NCBI GenBank assembly: GCA_031265345.1
Contig: JAISCU010000269.1
Location: 1 to 6,608, forward strand
DNA length: 6,608 nucleotides
Source: Bifidobacteriaceae bacterium
GTDB lineage: Bacteria > Actinomycetota > Actinomycetes > Actinomycetales > WQXJ01
Direction of reading: 5' to 3'
The position numbers and the translations under genes are program-made. Position 1 is the stretch's first letter. Every line of letters starts with the position of its first letter. Of the stretch, positions 1-6,608 are shown one piece after another. The notes under the pieces were generated by a model that was not told the DNA's origin, searched no databases, and was given only the letters and a program-made list of their open reading frames with translations.

Positions 1-3
1 AGG

Positions 4-279
4 ATGCGCGAATTCAACGGAACGGTCTACGCAGACGATCCCACTGCCGTGCCCAGCGTGATCGTGGTCAAACCCCGGCACGGGAGGTGGCTGGACCTGA
101 CTTTTTCCAGCGGTCGGCACGGGCAGTTCGACATGGCACCGTTGCTGGGCAAAGGCGTGTTCCGGTCACTGAGGCGCCGTGAAGTCTTTGACTCGGTATC
201 GCTTGTCGGCGGGGCGCCGACCTGGCTCGACGGCAGCGTTGACCTTGATCCCGAGTACCTGCTCGACTCCTTGCAGTGA
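4..279 (+). CDS. DUF2442 domain-containing small protein
   Basis: A 91-residue soluble protein with the pattern of the DUF2442 family. It has a strand pair reading LDLTFSSG (residues 30-37), then the conserved FD-x-x-PLL motif (QFDMAPLL, 41-48), an F-x-x-L turn (53-56), and the closing W-x-x-x-x-DLDPEYLL block (74-87). Length matches the family (about 80-100 aa). The molecular function is not established. Members often sit next to a DUF4160 gene and have been proposed as part of toxin-antitoxin-like pairs; that partner would lie to the left, outside the window. The ATG at position 4 is the first in-frame start seen, but the frame is open to the left edge and the ribosome binding site cannot be judged, so the start may lie further upstream. 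It is the only plus-strand gene and ends 15 nt from the stop of the convergent transglutaminase-like gene. It is probably unrelated to the minus-strand operon. Confidence 0.8.
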   Translation: MREFNGTVYADDPTAVPSVIVVKPRHGRWLDLTFSSGRHGQFDMAPLLGKGVFRSLRRREVFDSVSLVGGAPTWLDGSVDLDPEYLLDSLQ

Positions 280-294
280 GGACCCGGCCAGCGG

Positions 295-2541
295 TCATGG
301 ATGCCCTTGCCCGGATCCCTCTGAGCGGCGCAGCGAGCGCAGGGACAGTTTGGCGCGCAAGCGTTTCCAGGGGCCGATGCCGCGGGTCAGGACTTGCTCG
401 GCCCGCGTCACACCCGCCCAGTAGCGGGCGGCCTGCTCGTCGGACGCCGGGGCTCCGCCGAAGGCGGCGGCATCGGACTCGCGGGCCAGACGCCTCAACA
501 GCGGCCGCGCCTCGGCCGGGGCGGCCAGCGCGATCTCCGAGCGGGTGGCCGTGGGCGGTGAACGGCCGACCAGCCTCAGGTCCCGCAGTTGGTCCACCAC
601 TTCTTGCCAGCCGGCCACGATCCGGCGTCCCGGCGAGCCGGCGCCGCGCCGTCGGCGCCGCCGCAGCGCCTTGGCCACGACCACGGCAGTCGCGCCAGCC
701 GCCAGAACCAACACTGCCGCGCCCACAGCCGCAGCGGCGATCGACAACGGCCCCCTGGGCATTGGCGGGGAGGGCACCGGTTTGGCCGATCCGACCGGCA
801 CCGGCTCCAACTCCTCGTCCGGCGGCTCGGAGGCCCTGGGCGCCTGCGGCGGGGGCTGCGCCTGGCGCGGCCTCGGCTGCGGGTCCGGCCGCTCCTCGGC
901 GTCCATCGGGGAGTCCTGCCGGTTCGGAGTCGGGAAGAACGCCACCCACCCCAACCCTTTCAGGTCCACCTCGACCCAAGCCGTCATGTCCACGCCCTTG
1001 AACGTGTGGGCGCCGCCCTCGGTCCCGGCGCCTTGCGAACCGCGATGGTCGGCCGCCGCCTGCTCGCCGTAGCCGGGGGCATAGCCCATCACCAGCCTGG
1101 CTGGCAACCCGAGCGACCGGGCCATGACGGCCATCGCCGAAGCGTACTGCTCGGCATCGCCCACCATCAGGTCGGCGTCCAACAGGGCGGCTATCCGGTC
1201 CGCGCCGTGGCCGGCCAGGGTCTCGTGGCGACCCGCGCCCTCGCCCGGCCCCTCCTGGCCGTCCGAGTAATAGCCGTCCTGCAGGTGCTTCTCCAGGGCC
1301 AGGGCCTTGGCCCCGGCGGTGGCGGCGTCCAGCGTCACCGAGGCCGCCCTCAGCTCGGCGGACTGGACTCTGGCGCCGGCCGGAAGGACAGCCGTTCCAG
1401 AATCAGCAGCGGCGATCACCCCATCAGGCGGCCGATAGGTGCTCCACACCGTCTCAAGGGTGTAGCCGAGGCCGTCCGGAGGCTGGGGCGGAAGCGCCAT
1501 TGTGCCGGTGGCGGGGTTGAAACGGACGGCCTCGCGCAGGCGGTCCACGCCGAAGGTCGCCGCCACCGGCGCGCCGACCGAGTAGAGCCAGACCGTCTGA
1601 GAGTCGTGGCTCTCCAGTCTCACCGCCGTGGCCGGGGTTTCCGCGCGGGCGTCGGCCAGGCGACCGAAGCCGCCGTCCACGTTCCAAACCACCCCGTCGA
1701 ACCGGTCCATCACCGCCAGCTTGACCACGCCGCCGGGCGGCAGATCCCAGACCTTGAGCAGCACTTTCGACTTCAAGTCGGCCTTCAGGTAGCGGCGGTA
1801 GGCGCTCAGCGGGCTCGGATAGTCGCGCGGGTCGAACGGCGGCGTCACCTGTTCGCGGACCACCAACCGGTCGCGGCCGTCCACCAACGCCGCCGCGCCG
1901 ATGCCGCCCACCGACCCGACCGCCACCGTCAGGCCCGCCGCCACCAGGCGTCGCGTCTGGAGGGTCCCCGACCGCCCGGCCGCCCAGGCCAGCGAGCCCA
2001 GACCGATCACCAGGCCCAACGGCAGGGCCAAGACCGTGTCCCGCGTCCCCAGGACCAGGGACGCCGCCAAGACCGGCAGCGGCGCCAGCGCGGCCCAAGG
2101 CGCCCGGCGGCGCGGCGGCCGGATGGCCAGCGAAACACCTGCCGCTGTGCCCGCGTAGGCGAGCAGGAAGGGCGCCAGTCCGAAGCCGCCGCCGCGCCCC
2201 ACCGGCACTGGGACTGTCGCCAGCCGCTGCCAGATCGCGGTCGCGCCAGCCGCCAACCAATGCTCGGCCTCCCAGGTCGGCCAGAGGCGACCGGCCGCCA
2301 GGTCCGGCGTGGCGAGGGCCGGGCCAAGGACCAGATACGCGCCCAGAGCCACAGCCACGGTCTTCAGCCAGGGCAGTTCCCGCCAGGCGCAGGCGCCCGC
2401 CACAGCCGCGCCCAAGGCCAGTCCGCCGGTGGCCGGGACCAGCACGGCCGCGAGCGTGAACACTGGGACCAGCGGGGCGAGCGCCAGACCGACCAGGGTT
2501 GTGATGACGGCCGCGTCGGCGAGCCGCTTGAGCGTCAGCAT
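295..2541 (-). CDS. TgpA-type transmembrane protein with catalytically degenerate transglutaminase-like domain
   Basis: A 748-residue membrane protein. Residues 1-220 hold about six or seven hydrophobic segments (roughly 9-36, 38-52, 60-78, 120-140, 147-165, 167-188, 199-220), as in the TgpA N-terminal (DUF3488) region. Residues ~221-597 should be extracytoplasmic and include a transglutaminase-like core at ~455-540, a Pro/Glu-rich linker (~546-596), a final TM helix (~598-624), an Arg-rich stop-transfer (627-632) and a cytoplasmic tail. The core keeps the family signatures GDxEQYA, ARSLGLPARLVMGY, AWVEV and GW-(4)-PTP. However, the catalytic Cys is Ala463, the His before AWVEV is Thr520, and the Asp before PTP is Phe536, so no transglutaminase or protease activity is expected. 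I start it at the ATG at 2541, which overlaps the DUF58 stop in ATGCTGA and begins directly before the first TM segment. An in-frame upstream start at 2601 would add 20 polar residues buried in the DUF58 gene. It is the last gene of the operon. Confidence 0.88.
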   Translation of the reverse strand: MLTLKRLADAAVITTLVGLALAPLVPVFTLAAVLVPATGGLALGAAVAGACAWRELPWLKTVAVALGAYLVLGPALATPDLAAGRLWPTWEAEHWLAAGATAIWQRLATVPVPVGRGGGFGLAPFLLAYAGTAAGVSLAIRPPRRRAPWAALAPLPVLAASLVLGTRDTVLALPLGLVIGLGSLAWAAGRSGTLQTRRLVAAGLTVAVGSVGGIGAAALVDGRDRLVVREQVTPPFDPRDYPSPLSAYRRYLKADLKSKVLLKVWDLPPGGVVKLAVMDRFDGVVWNVDGGFGRLADARAETPATAVRLESHDSQTVWLYSVGAPVAATFGVDRLREAVRFNPATGTMALPPQPPDGLGYTLETVWSTYRPPDGVIAAADSGTAVLPAGARVQSAELRAASVTLDAATAGAKALALEKHLQDGYYSDGQEGPGEGAGRHETLAGHGADRIAALLDADLMVGDAEQYASAMAVMARSLGLPARLVMGYAPGYGEQAAADHRGSQGAGTEGGAHTFKGVDMTAWVEVDLKGLGWVAFFPTPNRQDSPMDAEERPDPQPRPRQAQPPPQAPRASEPPDEELEPVPVGSAKPVPSPPMPRGPLSIAAAAVGAAVLVLAAGATAVVVAKALRRRRRRGAGSPGRRIVAGWQEVVDQLRDLRLVGRSPPTATRSEIALAAPAEARPLLRRLARESDAAAFGGAPASDEQAARYWAGVTRAEQVLTRGIGPWKRLRAKLSLRSLRRSEGSGQGHP
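2535..2541 (-). promoter_or_regulatory. Overlapping stop/start (ATGCTGA) coupling DUF58 and transglutaminase-like genes
   Basis: The DUF58 stop TGA (2537-2535) lies within the first seven bases of the downstream gene, ATGCTGA, read on the minus strand. Only a weak GGTGGG precedes the ATG. This arrangement typically gives translational coupling, so that the two membrane proteins are made in step. It also favours this ATG over the alternative in-frame start 60 nt upstream. Confidence 0.6.
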
Positions 2542-3704
2542 GGCCCACCGAGCCGCCGGATCGCCCGCCGGAGGTCCTCCAACCGCCCGATGTGCGCCCA
2601 ACCCACGCGACCGCTCCGGCCGACCGACAAATCCGCGCCCAACCGGCAGCGCAAAGCCACCACCGACGCTCCCAAGGGCAAGAGCCCGGCGACCCGGCGC
2701 AAGTCCCGGTCGCTCAGCCCTGCGCCCGTGACCAGGACCGCCACGGTGGCGCCGGGGACCTCGCGCCGCGACTGGGCCGCCGCCGCCGTCAGCGAGCGCC
2801 TGTCAGAATCGCCCAACCCGACGGCAGCGGCCTGGTCGAGCAGCGCTCCGCGGCCGGCGTGGACGAATCGCCTCGCGGCGCCAGCCGCCACCACGGTCAC
2901 GTCGCCGGACTGATTGAGCTGGGCCAGCCCGACCGACGCGTACACCGAGACCGCCAGCTCGAAATCACGCGGACAGCCGTATTCGCGCCCGGAAGTCGAT
3001 ACCACCAGCGCCATCCGCGCCCGGCGAGTGTCCTCCGATTGGCGCACCACCAGTCGGCCGAGCCGGGCCGACGAACGCCAGTGGATCGTCCGGACGTCAT
3101 CCCCGTGCTGGTACTCCCGCAGCGCGTGGAACGACATGTCGGCCTCCGCTGGATGGCCGGTCGGGCTGCCATCGACGTCCCGGACCAGGCCCGGCAGCCC
3201 TGTCGGAACCGCCACCGTCCGGGGATGGACGGCCACCTCCAACGGGGCACCCCAACACCAGGTCCGGGCGACCATGCCGAAAGCGTCGCCTCGGACGGCC
3301 TGGACCGGCCCCACTCGCACCAGCCCTCGGCGGTCGGTCGGGACCGCGACGCTCGCGACGGCCGAAGCGCCTGGCGCGAGAGGCGCCAGGCGGACGGGCA
3401 CTAACCGCTCCCCGACGGGCACCACCAATCCTCGGCCCCGCGCCTTCCGGCGCCCCTGGTTGCTCACTTGCAGCTGCACACCGGGATCGCCGTCGATCTC
3501 GACACGGCGGTGGGCTGATCGCAGCGACACGGCAAGGCTCGGACCGCCCAGGGTCGCCAGCGAGCCAGCCGCGAAGACAGCTGCCACGGCGCCGCCGGGG
3601 ATCGCCAGTTCGAGCCAGCCCAGCCACCATCCGCCCGCCAGGCAGACGCCGGACGCAGCGAGGGCGGCCCAGGCCCAAGGCCGGACCTGCGCAGGGGTCA
3701 CCAT
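2535..3704 (-). CDS. DUF58 domain-containing membrane protein
   Basis: A 389-residue protein. Two N-terminal hydrophobic segments (~12-28 and ~31-50) anchor it in the membrane. A beta-rich region (~55-165) follows, then the hallmark DUF58 motif at 192-221 (FHALREYQHGDDVRTIHWR, then SARLGRLVVRQ). The C-terminal ~160 residues have the alternating strand/helix look of a von Willebrand A-like fold (strands near MALVVSTS 231-238 and VTVVAAG). DUF58 proteins are usually encoded directly beside MoxR ATPases and are thought to be their membrane partners or targets; that is family knowledge. Here the ATG lies only 2 nt after the moxR stop (TGA-CC-ATG) with no convincing Shine-Dalgarno sequence in front, so translation probably depends on coupling to moxR. 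The position where a vWA MIDAS Asp would sit is Ser236, so a metal site is doubtful. The gene ends inside the start of the transglutaminase-like gene. Confidence 0.93.
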   Translation of the reverse strand: MVTPAQVRPWAWAALAASGVCLAGGWWLGWLELAIPGGAVAAVFAAGSLATLGGPSLAVSLRSAHRRVEIDGDPGVQLQVSNQGRRKARGRGLVVPVGERLVPVRLAPLAPGASAVASVAVPTDRRGLVRVGPVQAVRGDAFGMVARTWCWGAPLEVAVHPRTVAVPTGLPGLVRDVDGSPTGHPAEADMSFHALREYQHGDDVRTIHWRSSARLGRLVVRQSEDTRRARMALVVSTSGREYGCPRDFELAVSVYASVGLAQLNQSGDVTVVAAGAARRFVHAGRGALLDQAAAVGLGDSDRRSLTAAAAQSRREVPGATVAVLVTGAGLSDRDLRRVAGLLPLGASVVALRCRLGADLSVGRSGRVGWAHIGRLEDLRRAIRRLGGPC

Positions 3705-3706
3705 GG

Positions 3707-4690
3707 TCAGGCCAGCGCCCCCGCCATCTCGGCGCCCCCGGCCACCGGCACGGGGACGCTGGCCAGCACGTCGGAGATGACGCGACCGGCCTTGACGCCG
3801 TCGAGCCCGGCCTCCGGGGCGATGATCAGCCGGTGCGCCAGGACCGAATGGGCCAGGGCCTTGACGTCGTCCGGGGTGACGAAGGCTCGCGCCTGGGTCA
3901 TGGCGAAGACCTTGGCGCAGCGGGCCAGGGCCAGCGCGCCGCGCGTGGAGACGCCGAGCTCGCAGCGTTCGTCGCTCCGGGTGGCCTCGGCCACGGAGAC
4001 GATGTAGCCGGCCACCGCGGGCGAGATGTGCGCCTCGGCGGCCGTTCGGCCGAGCTCCGCCACCCGCTCGCAGGACGTGACCGGCCGGACCCCGGCCGTG
4101 CGGTCCAGGCGCGCCGACTCCTGGACCAATCCGACCGCCGTGTCATGGTCCGGGTAGCCCAGTTTGGTCCGGACCAGGAACCGGTCCAGTTGGGCTTCCG
4201 GCAACGGATAGGTGCCAAGCTGCTCCACCGGGTTCTGGGTGGCGATCACGACGAACGGGGACGGCACTTGGTGGGCTGTCCCGTCGGCGGTGACATGGCG
4301 CTCCTCCATCGCCTCGAGCAGCGCGGATTGCGTCTTCGGGCTGGCCCGGTTGATCTCGTCGGCCAGCAGGATCGAGCAGAACACCGGTCCGGGACGGAAC
4401 TCGAACCGTCCGCTGCGCTGGTCGTAGACGCTGGCCCCGATCAGGTCCGATGGCAGCAGGTCGGGCGTGAACTGGACGCGACCGCAGCTGCCGCCCACGA
4501 CCGCCGCCACGGCTTTGGCCAGGGAGGTCTTGCCGGTTCCGGGAACGTCTTCGAGCAGCACATGGCCTCCCGCCAGCAGGGCCGTCAACACTAGCCCCAC
4601 GGCATCGGCCTTGCCGACGATGACGCTCGCGACGGCTCCGTGTATCGCGGCGAACTCACGGGCGAAGTCAGCAGCCTGTTCGTTGTCCAT
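3707..4690 (-). CDS. MoxR-family AAA+ ATPase
   Basis: A 327-residue cytoplasmic AAA+ ATPase of the MoxR type (AAA_3 core plus C-terminal lid). Visible motifs in order: Walker A EDVPGTGKTS (47-56); the MoxR-typical stretch RVQFTPDLLPSDLIG (71-85); Walker B LLADEINRA (108-116) with Asp111 and Glu112; SPKTQSALLEAMEE (117-130); sensor 1 in VVIATQNP (147-154, Asn153); an EAQLDRF arginine-finger segment (165-171, Arg170); and sensor 2 STRGALAL (248-255, Arg250). All ATPase residues look intact. Known members act as chaperones that assemble or activate partner proteins, often with vWA or DUF58 proteins, which fits the DUF58 gene 2 nt downstream. I chose the ATG at 4690 because a strong AGGAG lies 4 nt upstream and MDNEQAADF opens the usual MoxR N-terminus. 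A frame extension up to 5005 is only the shadow of the upstream FN3 gene. The first 100 nt overlap the 3' end of that gene in another frame. Confidence 0.95.
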   Translation of the reverse strand: MDNEQAADFAREFAAIHGAVASVIVGKADAVGLVLTALLAGGHVLLEDVPGTGKTSLAKAVAAVVGGSCGRVQFTPDLLPSDLIGASVYDQRSGRFEFRPGPVFCSILLADEINRASPKTQSALLEAMEERHVTADGTAHQVPSPFVVIATQNPVEQLGTYPLPEAQLDRFLVRTKLGYPDHDTAVGLVQESARLDRTAGVRPVTSCERVAELGRTAAEAHISPAVAGYIVSVAEATRSDERCELGVSTRGALALARCAKVFAMTQARAFVTPDDVKALAHSVLAHRLIIAPEAGLDGVKAGRVISDVLASVPVPVAGGAEMAGALA

Positions 4691-6608
4691 AGTTCTCCTA
4701 ACGGTTTGTTCCAGGCCGGATAATCGAGGCGCACACCGGGCGAGGCGCCGAGTTCGTTGGCTACGGCGACCTCGAGGTGACCGGCCCCCGTCGAGGGCAC
4801 GGCCAGGATAAAGACGCCCGAGGCCTGGTCGGGTCGCGCCGAACCGTCGAGCGAGACCTTCCACCAAGTCGCCAGGCCGCCCGGATCGGCCGGGCCGGAG
4901 CATGAGACGGACACCACCGCCTGATCGGTCCGGGCGACCGCGCAGTTCTCCGGCCCAGAGGGCCTGGTCGTGACCTGGACCTCGGCCGCCGGCGAGGTGG
5001 CGCACAGCCGGTCAGGCGGCCAGCCGGGCACCAGCGGGACGCCTTGGGCCGAAACCAGGCAATATCTCAGTTTGGCGGTGTGCGTCCCGGCCCGCAGTCC
5101 CGAGAAGGCGGTCGCCGGACCGCTCGTCAGGCCCCCGTCGAAGTACCGTTCGACGGCGGCGTCGAAACCCGAGGGAACCGAATGCGACGGCCAGGCCACC
5201 GACACGGCGGCCGCGCCAGCGGCGCTGCCGTTCGAGCGGGTCAGGCTCGGAGCCGCCACCGCCGCCAACACGCCGGGCGGCTGGCGGAACGGCCCGGCGG
5301 CATCGGACAGCTTGGAGATCGCGTCGGCTTTCTCGCTGGTCGCTCTGACCTGGAACTTCGCGACGCTGCCCGACTCGAGCGCGACGACGCAGGAGGTGGC
5401 GGCGCAACCGGGCTGGGCGGCATCGTTCACCAACAGGGTGTAGGAGACGGCCGCTCCTGTCTCGGCCACGGGGTCCCAGGCGACTTCGACCGAGGACTCG
5501 TCCAGCCAGCTGACCCGCGGCGCGCCGGGCCTGCCGGGGTCGCCGTAGGGAGTGACGGCCCCGAAATGGGCGGCGGCGGAGGCGCCCTTGCTATTGACGG
5601 CGCTGACCGAACAGGCCTGGCTCACACCCGCCGCCAAGTCGCTCACGGTCAGGCGGGCGGCCTGGACCTTCGCGCCGACCACAACGCCGTTACAGACGAC
5701 CGTGTAGTGGTCCGCCTCACCGACGCCTGGCGCCTCCCAGGCCAGGTCGATCCGGTTCTTCCCCGCCACCGCCTGGCCCGCGACCGGGGGATCGGGCACG
5801 AACTCGTAGTCGAGGAAGCCGACGCCGGGACCAGGCGATTCGCCGACGGCGTTGCGGGCGTAGACCTCCACCCGGTGGCGCGAGCCGGGAGCCAGGCCGC
5901 CCGTCCGGCAACGGACCGAGACGGCGCCGCTGGTCGGCTGGTCGCAGTCCGCTCCAGCGAGCACCACCCGGTAGGAGTCGACCGGTTCACCGTTGGCGTT
6001 GGAACCGGTCACCGGCGCCCAACTGATCCTGGCCTCGCCCCTGGAACTCGGAACCGCCGTCACCGAGGCGGGCGGCCGCGGCACGTCGCGCGCGATGACC
6101 GCGAAGCTGCCCGCCTGGCTTCGCCCCATCCCGTCTTGGACCACGAAGCCGACCGTCACCTGGCCGCCCGCCTGGGCGGAATGCGCGGTGACGGTGATCG
6201 ACTGGCCGGCCGCGACCGCCGTGGCGTCTCCCGAGACGGTCACCGACCGCAACTGCGCGGGCCGGTCCTCGGCCCATGGGTCGAAGACGCCCTCCAGCAC
6301 GGGGACGGTCTTGGCCTGGCCGCGTTCGACCTTGACCTGGGCGGGCGCGTTCGGCTTCACAGCCGGCTGTTTGGTCTCGATCACAGTGGCGGTCAACGCC
6401 AGCCCGGCCCTCGGGGGATCGCCGTCGTAGGCCAAGGTCAGCGGGATCGAGACATGGCGCCCCGGCTCGGCCCCGGTCCCGGCCTCGATTCCTGATTTCC
6501 CGACCGGGTTGTGACGTGGCCTCGGCCGCCCGAGCGTAGGCCCAGGCCGCGGGGCCAAGACGCCGCCCGCTTGAAAGAATCTCCCTTTTCGTCGGCGTGT
6601 CGCCGCAC
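4591..6608 (-). CDS. Fibronectin type III repeat surface protein, C-terminal part (5' end outside window)
   Basis: The reading frame is open to the right edge, so only the C-terminal part is seen. Residues are numbered from the TTG codon at 6558, which is a reference point and not a proposed start. Residues ~24-60 look like the end of an Ig-like repeat (IPLTLAYDGD), and ~70-158 like another bacterial Ig-type repeat ending VTVGFVVQDGMG. FN3 modules follow at ~162-245 and ~256-336 (both with clear SW/AW strands and the Y-x-V-x-A-x-N-x-x-G motif) and at ~342-420. Two more divergent modules lie at ~427-530 and ~532-612. Each of the five carries two cysteines. No TM helix or sorting signal occurs at the C-terminus, so any membrane anchor should be N-terminal and off-window. 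Homologues in this operon type are very large envelope proteins, thought to bind external ligands; that role is inference here. The frame continues 100 nt past the moxR start, giving an odd Ser/Arg/Pro-rich tail. Residues before ~20 are Arg/Pro-rich and out of character, so a frameshift near 6500 is possible. Confidence 0.85.
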   Translation of the reverse strand, partial: AATRRRKGRFFQAGGVLAPRPGPTLGRPRPRHNPVGKSGIEAGTGAEPGRHVSIPLTLAYDGDPPRAGLALTATVIETKQPAVKPNAPAQVKVERGQAKTVPVLEGVFDPWAEDRPAQLRSVTVSGDATAVAAGQSITVTAHSAQAGGQVTVGFVVQDGMGRSQAGSFAVIARDVPRPPASVTAVPSSRGEARISWAPVTGSNANGEPVDSYRVVLAGADCDQPTSGAVSVRCRTGGLAPGSRHRVEVYARNAVGESPGPGVGFLDYEFVPDPPVAGQAVAGKNRIDLAWEAPGVGEADHYTVVCNGVVVGAKVQAARLTVSDLAAGVSQACSVSAVNSKGASAAAHFGAVTPYGDPGRPGAPRVSWLDESSVEVAWDPVAETGAAVSYTLLVNDAAQPGCAATSCVVALESGSVAKFQVRATSEKADAISKLSDAAGPFRQPPGVLAAVAAPSLTRSNGSAAGAAAVSVAWPSHSVPSGFDAAVERYFDGGLTSGPATAFSGLRAGTHTAKLRYCLVSAQGVPLVPGWPPDRLCATSPAAEVQVTTRPSGPENCAVARTDQAVVSVSCSGPADPGGLATWWKVSLDGSARPDQASGVFILAVPSTGAGHLEVAVANELGASPGVRLDYPAWNKPLGELWTTNRLLTSPVSSPRYTEPSRASSSARPMPWG
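4695..4699 (-). promoter_or_regulatory. Shine-Dalgarno sequence of moxR
   Basis: On the minus strand the bases TTAGGAGAACT directly precede the moxR ATG at 4690. AGGAG is the best ribosome binding site seen in the window, with a 4-nt spacer. It lies inside the coding frame of the FN3 gene (Pro-Leu-Gly-Glu-Leu), so ribosomes finishing FN3 pass over it. This site decides the moxR start against the in-frame extension further upstream. Confidence 0.75.

Noticed and set aside
280..294. A terminator between the convergent DUF2442 and transglutaminase-like genes.
   Set aside because: The 15-nt gap has no convincing GC-rich hairpin or T-tract. Termination must occur within or beyond the opposite gene, or be Rho-dependent.
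68..979. A 303-codon minus-strand open frame across the DUF2442 gene and the 3' end of the transglutaminase-like gene.
   Set aside because: It is Arg/Gly/Ala-rich without motifs, and it conflicts with two better-supported genes.
2542..2601. An alternative start of the transglutaminase-like gene at 2601.
   Set aside because: It would overlap the DUF58 gene by 67 nt and add a Gly/Pro/Arg-rich stretch before the first TM segment. The ATGCTGA coupling start at 2541 is more natural.
589..2913. A 774-codon open frame on the plus strand, antisense to the transglutaminase-like and DUF58 genes.
   Set aside because: The translation is rich in Arg, His, Gly, Pro and Gln with no recognisable motif. It lies fully opposite two well-supported genes, and such open frames are expected from the codon bias of high-GC DNA.
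4691..5005. An N-terminal extension of moxR by 105 residues.
   Set aside because: It is the shadow of the FN3 coding region. The strong AGGAG and ATG at 4690 and the normal MoxR N-terminus fix the start there.
5044..6495. A 483-codon open frame on the plus strand, opposite the FN3 gene.
   Set aside because: It has the low-complexity composition of a shadow frame (Gly/Arg/His/Asp-rich) and no domain motif, while the minus strand carries clear FN3 modules.

Overview
The window is high-GC DNA (G or C at most third codon positions, many long shadow frames) and its gene families point to an actinobacterium (Actinomycetota). I cannot name the genus. About 95% of it is one leftward (minus-strand) gene block. 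A single small gene on the plus strand converges on its end.

Layout from left to right: (1) 4-279, plus strand, a small DUF2442-type protein. (2) 295-2541, minus strand, a multi-TM protein with an extracytoplasmic transglutaminase-like (TgpA-type) domain. (3) 2535-3704, minus, a DUF58 membrane-anchored protein. (4) 3707-4690, minus, a MoxR-type AAA+ ATPase. (5) 4591 to the right edge, minus, the C-terminal part of a large extracytoplasmic protein with fibronectin type III-like repeats. Read in the direction of transcription the order is FN3 -> MoxR -> DUF58 -> transglutaminase-like. Every junction is overlapping or nearly so (100 nt overlap, 2 nt gap, 7 nt overlap), so this is almost certainly one operon with translational coupling. 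There is no non-coding stretch longer than about 15 nt, and I see no RNA gene, mobile element, CRISPR array or promoter.

The set matches a known actinobacterial arrangement of FN3, AAA-ATPase, DUF58 and transglutaminase genes, described in bifidobacteria as part of the 'PFNA' cluster together with a Ser/Thr kinase and a PP2C phosphatase. The likely picture is a cell-envelope module. The FN3 protein is an exposed adhesive or sensing surface protein, MoxR plus DUF58 form a chaperone-like pair at the inner face of the membrane, and the transglutaminase-like protein is a membrane partner. How these act together is inference; no biochemical role is shown by the sequence.

The main oddities are these. 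The transglutaminase-like domain keeps its fold motifs but lacks all three catalytic residues (Cys to Ala, His to Thr, Asp to Phe), so it looks like a pseudoenzyme. The FN3 gene runs 100 nt out of frame into moxR. The FN3 modules carry exactly two cysteines each. The rightmost ~100 nt reads poorly in the FN3 frame and may hold a single-base frameshift. The operon stops after the transglutaminase-like gene with no phosphatase or kinase gene following in this window.
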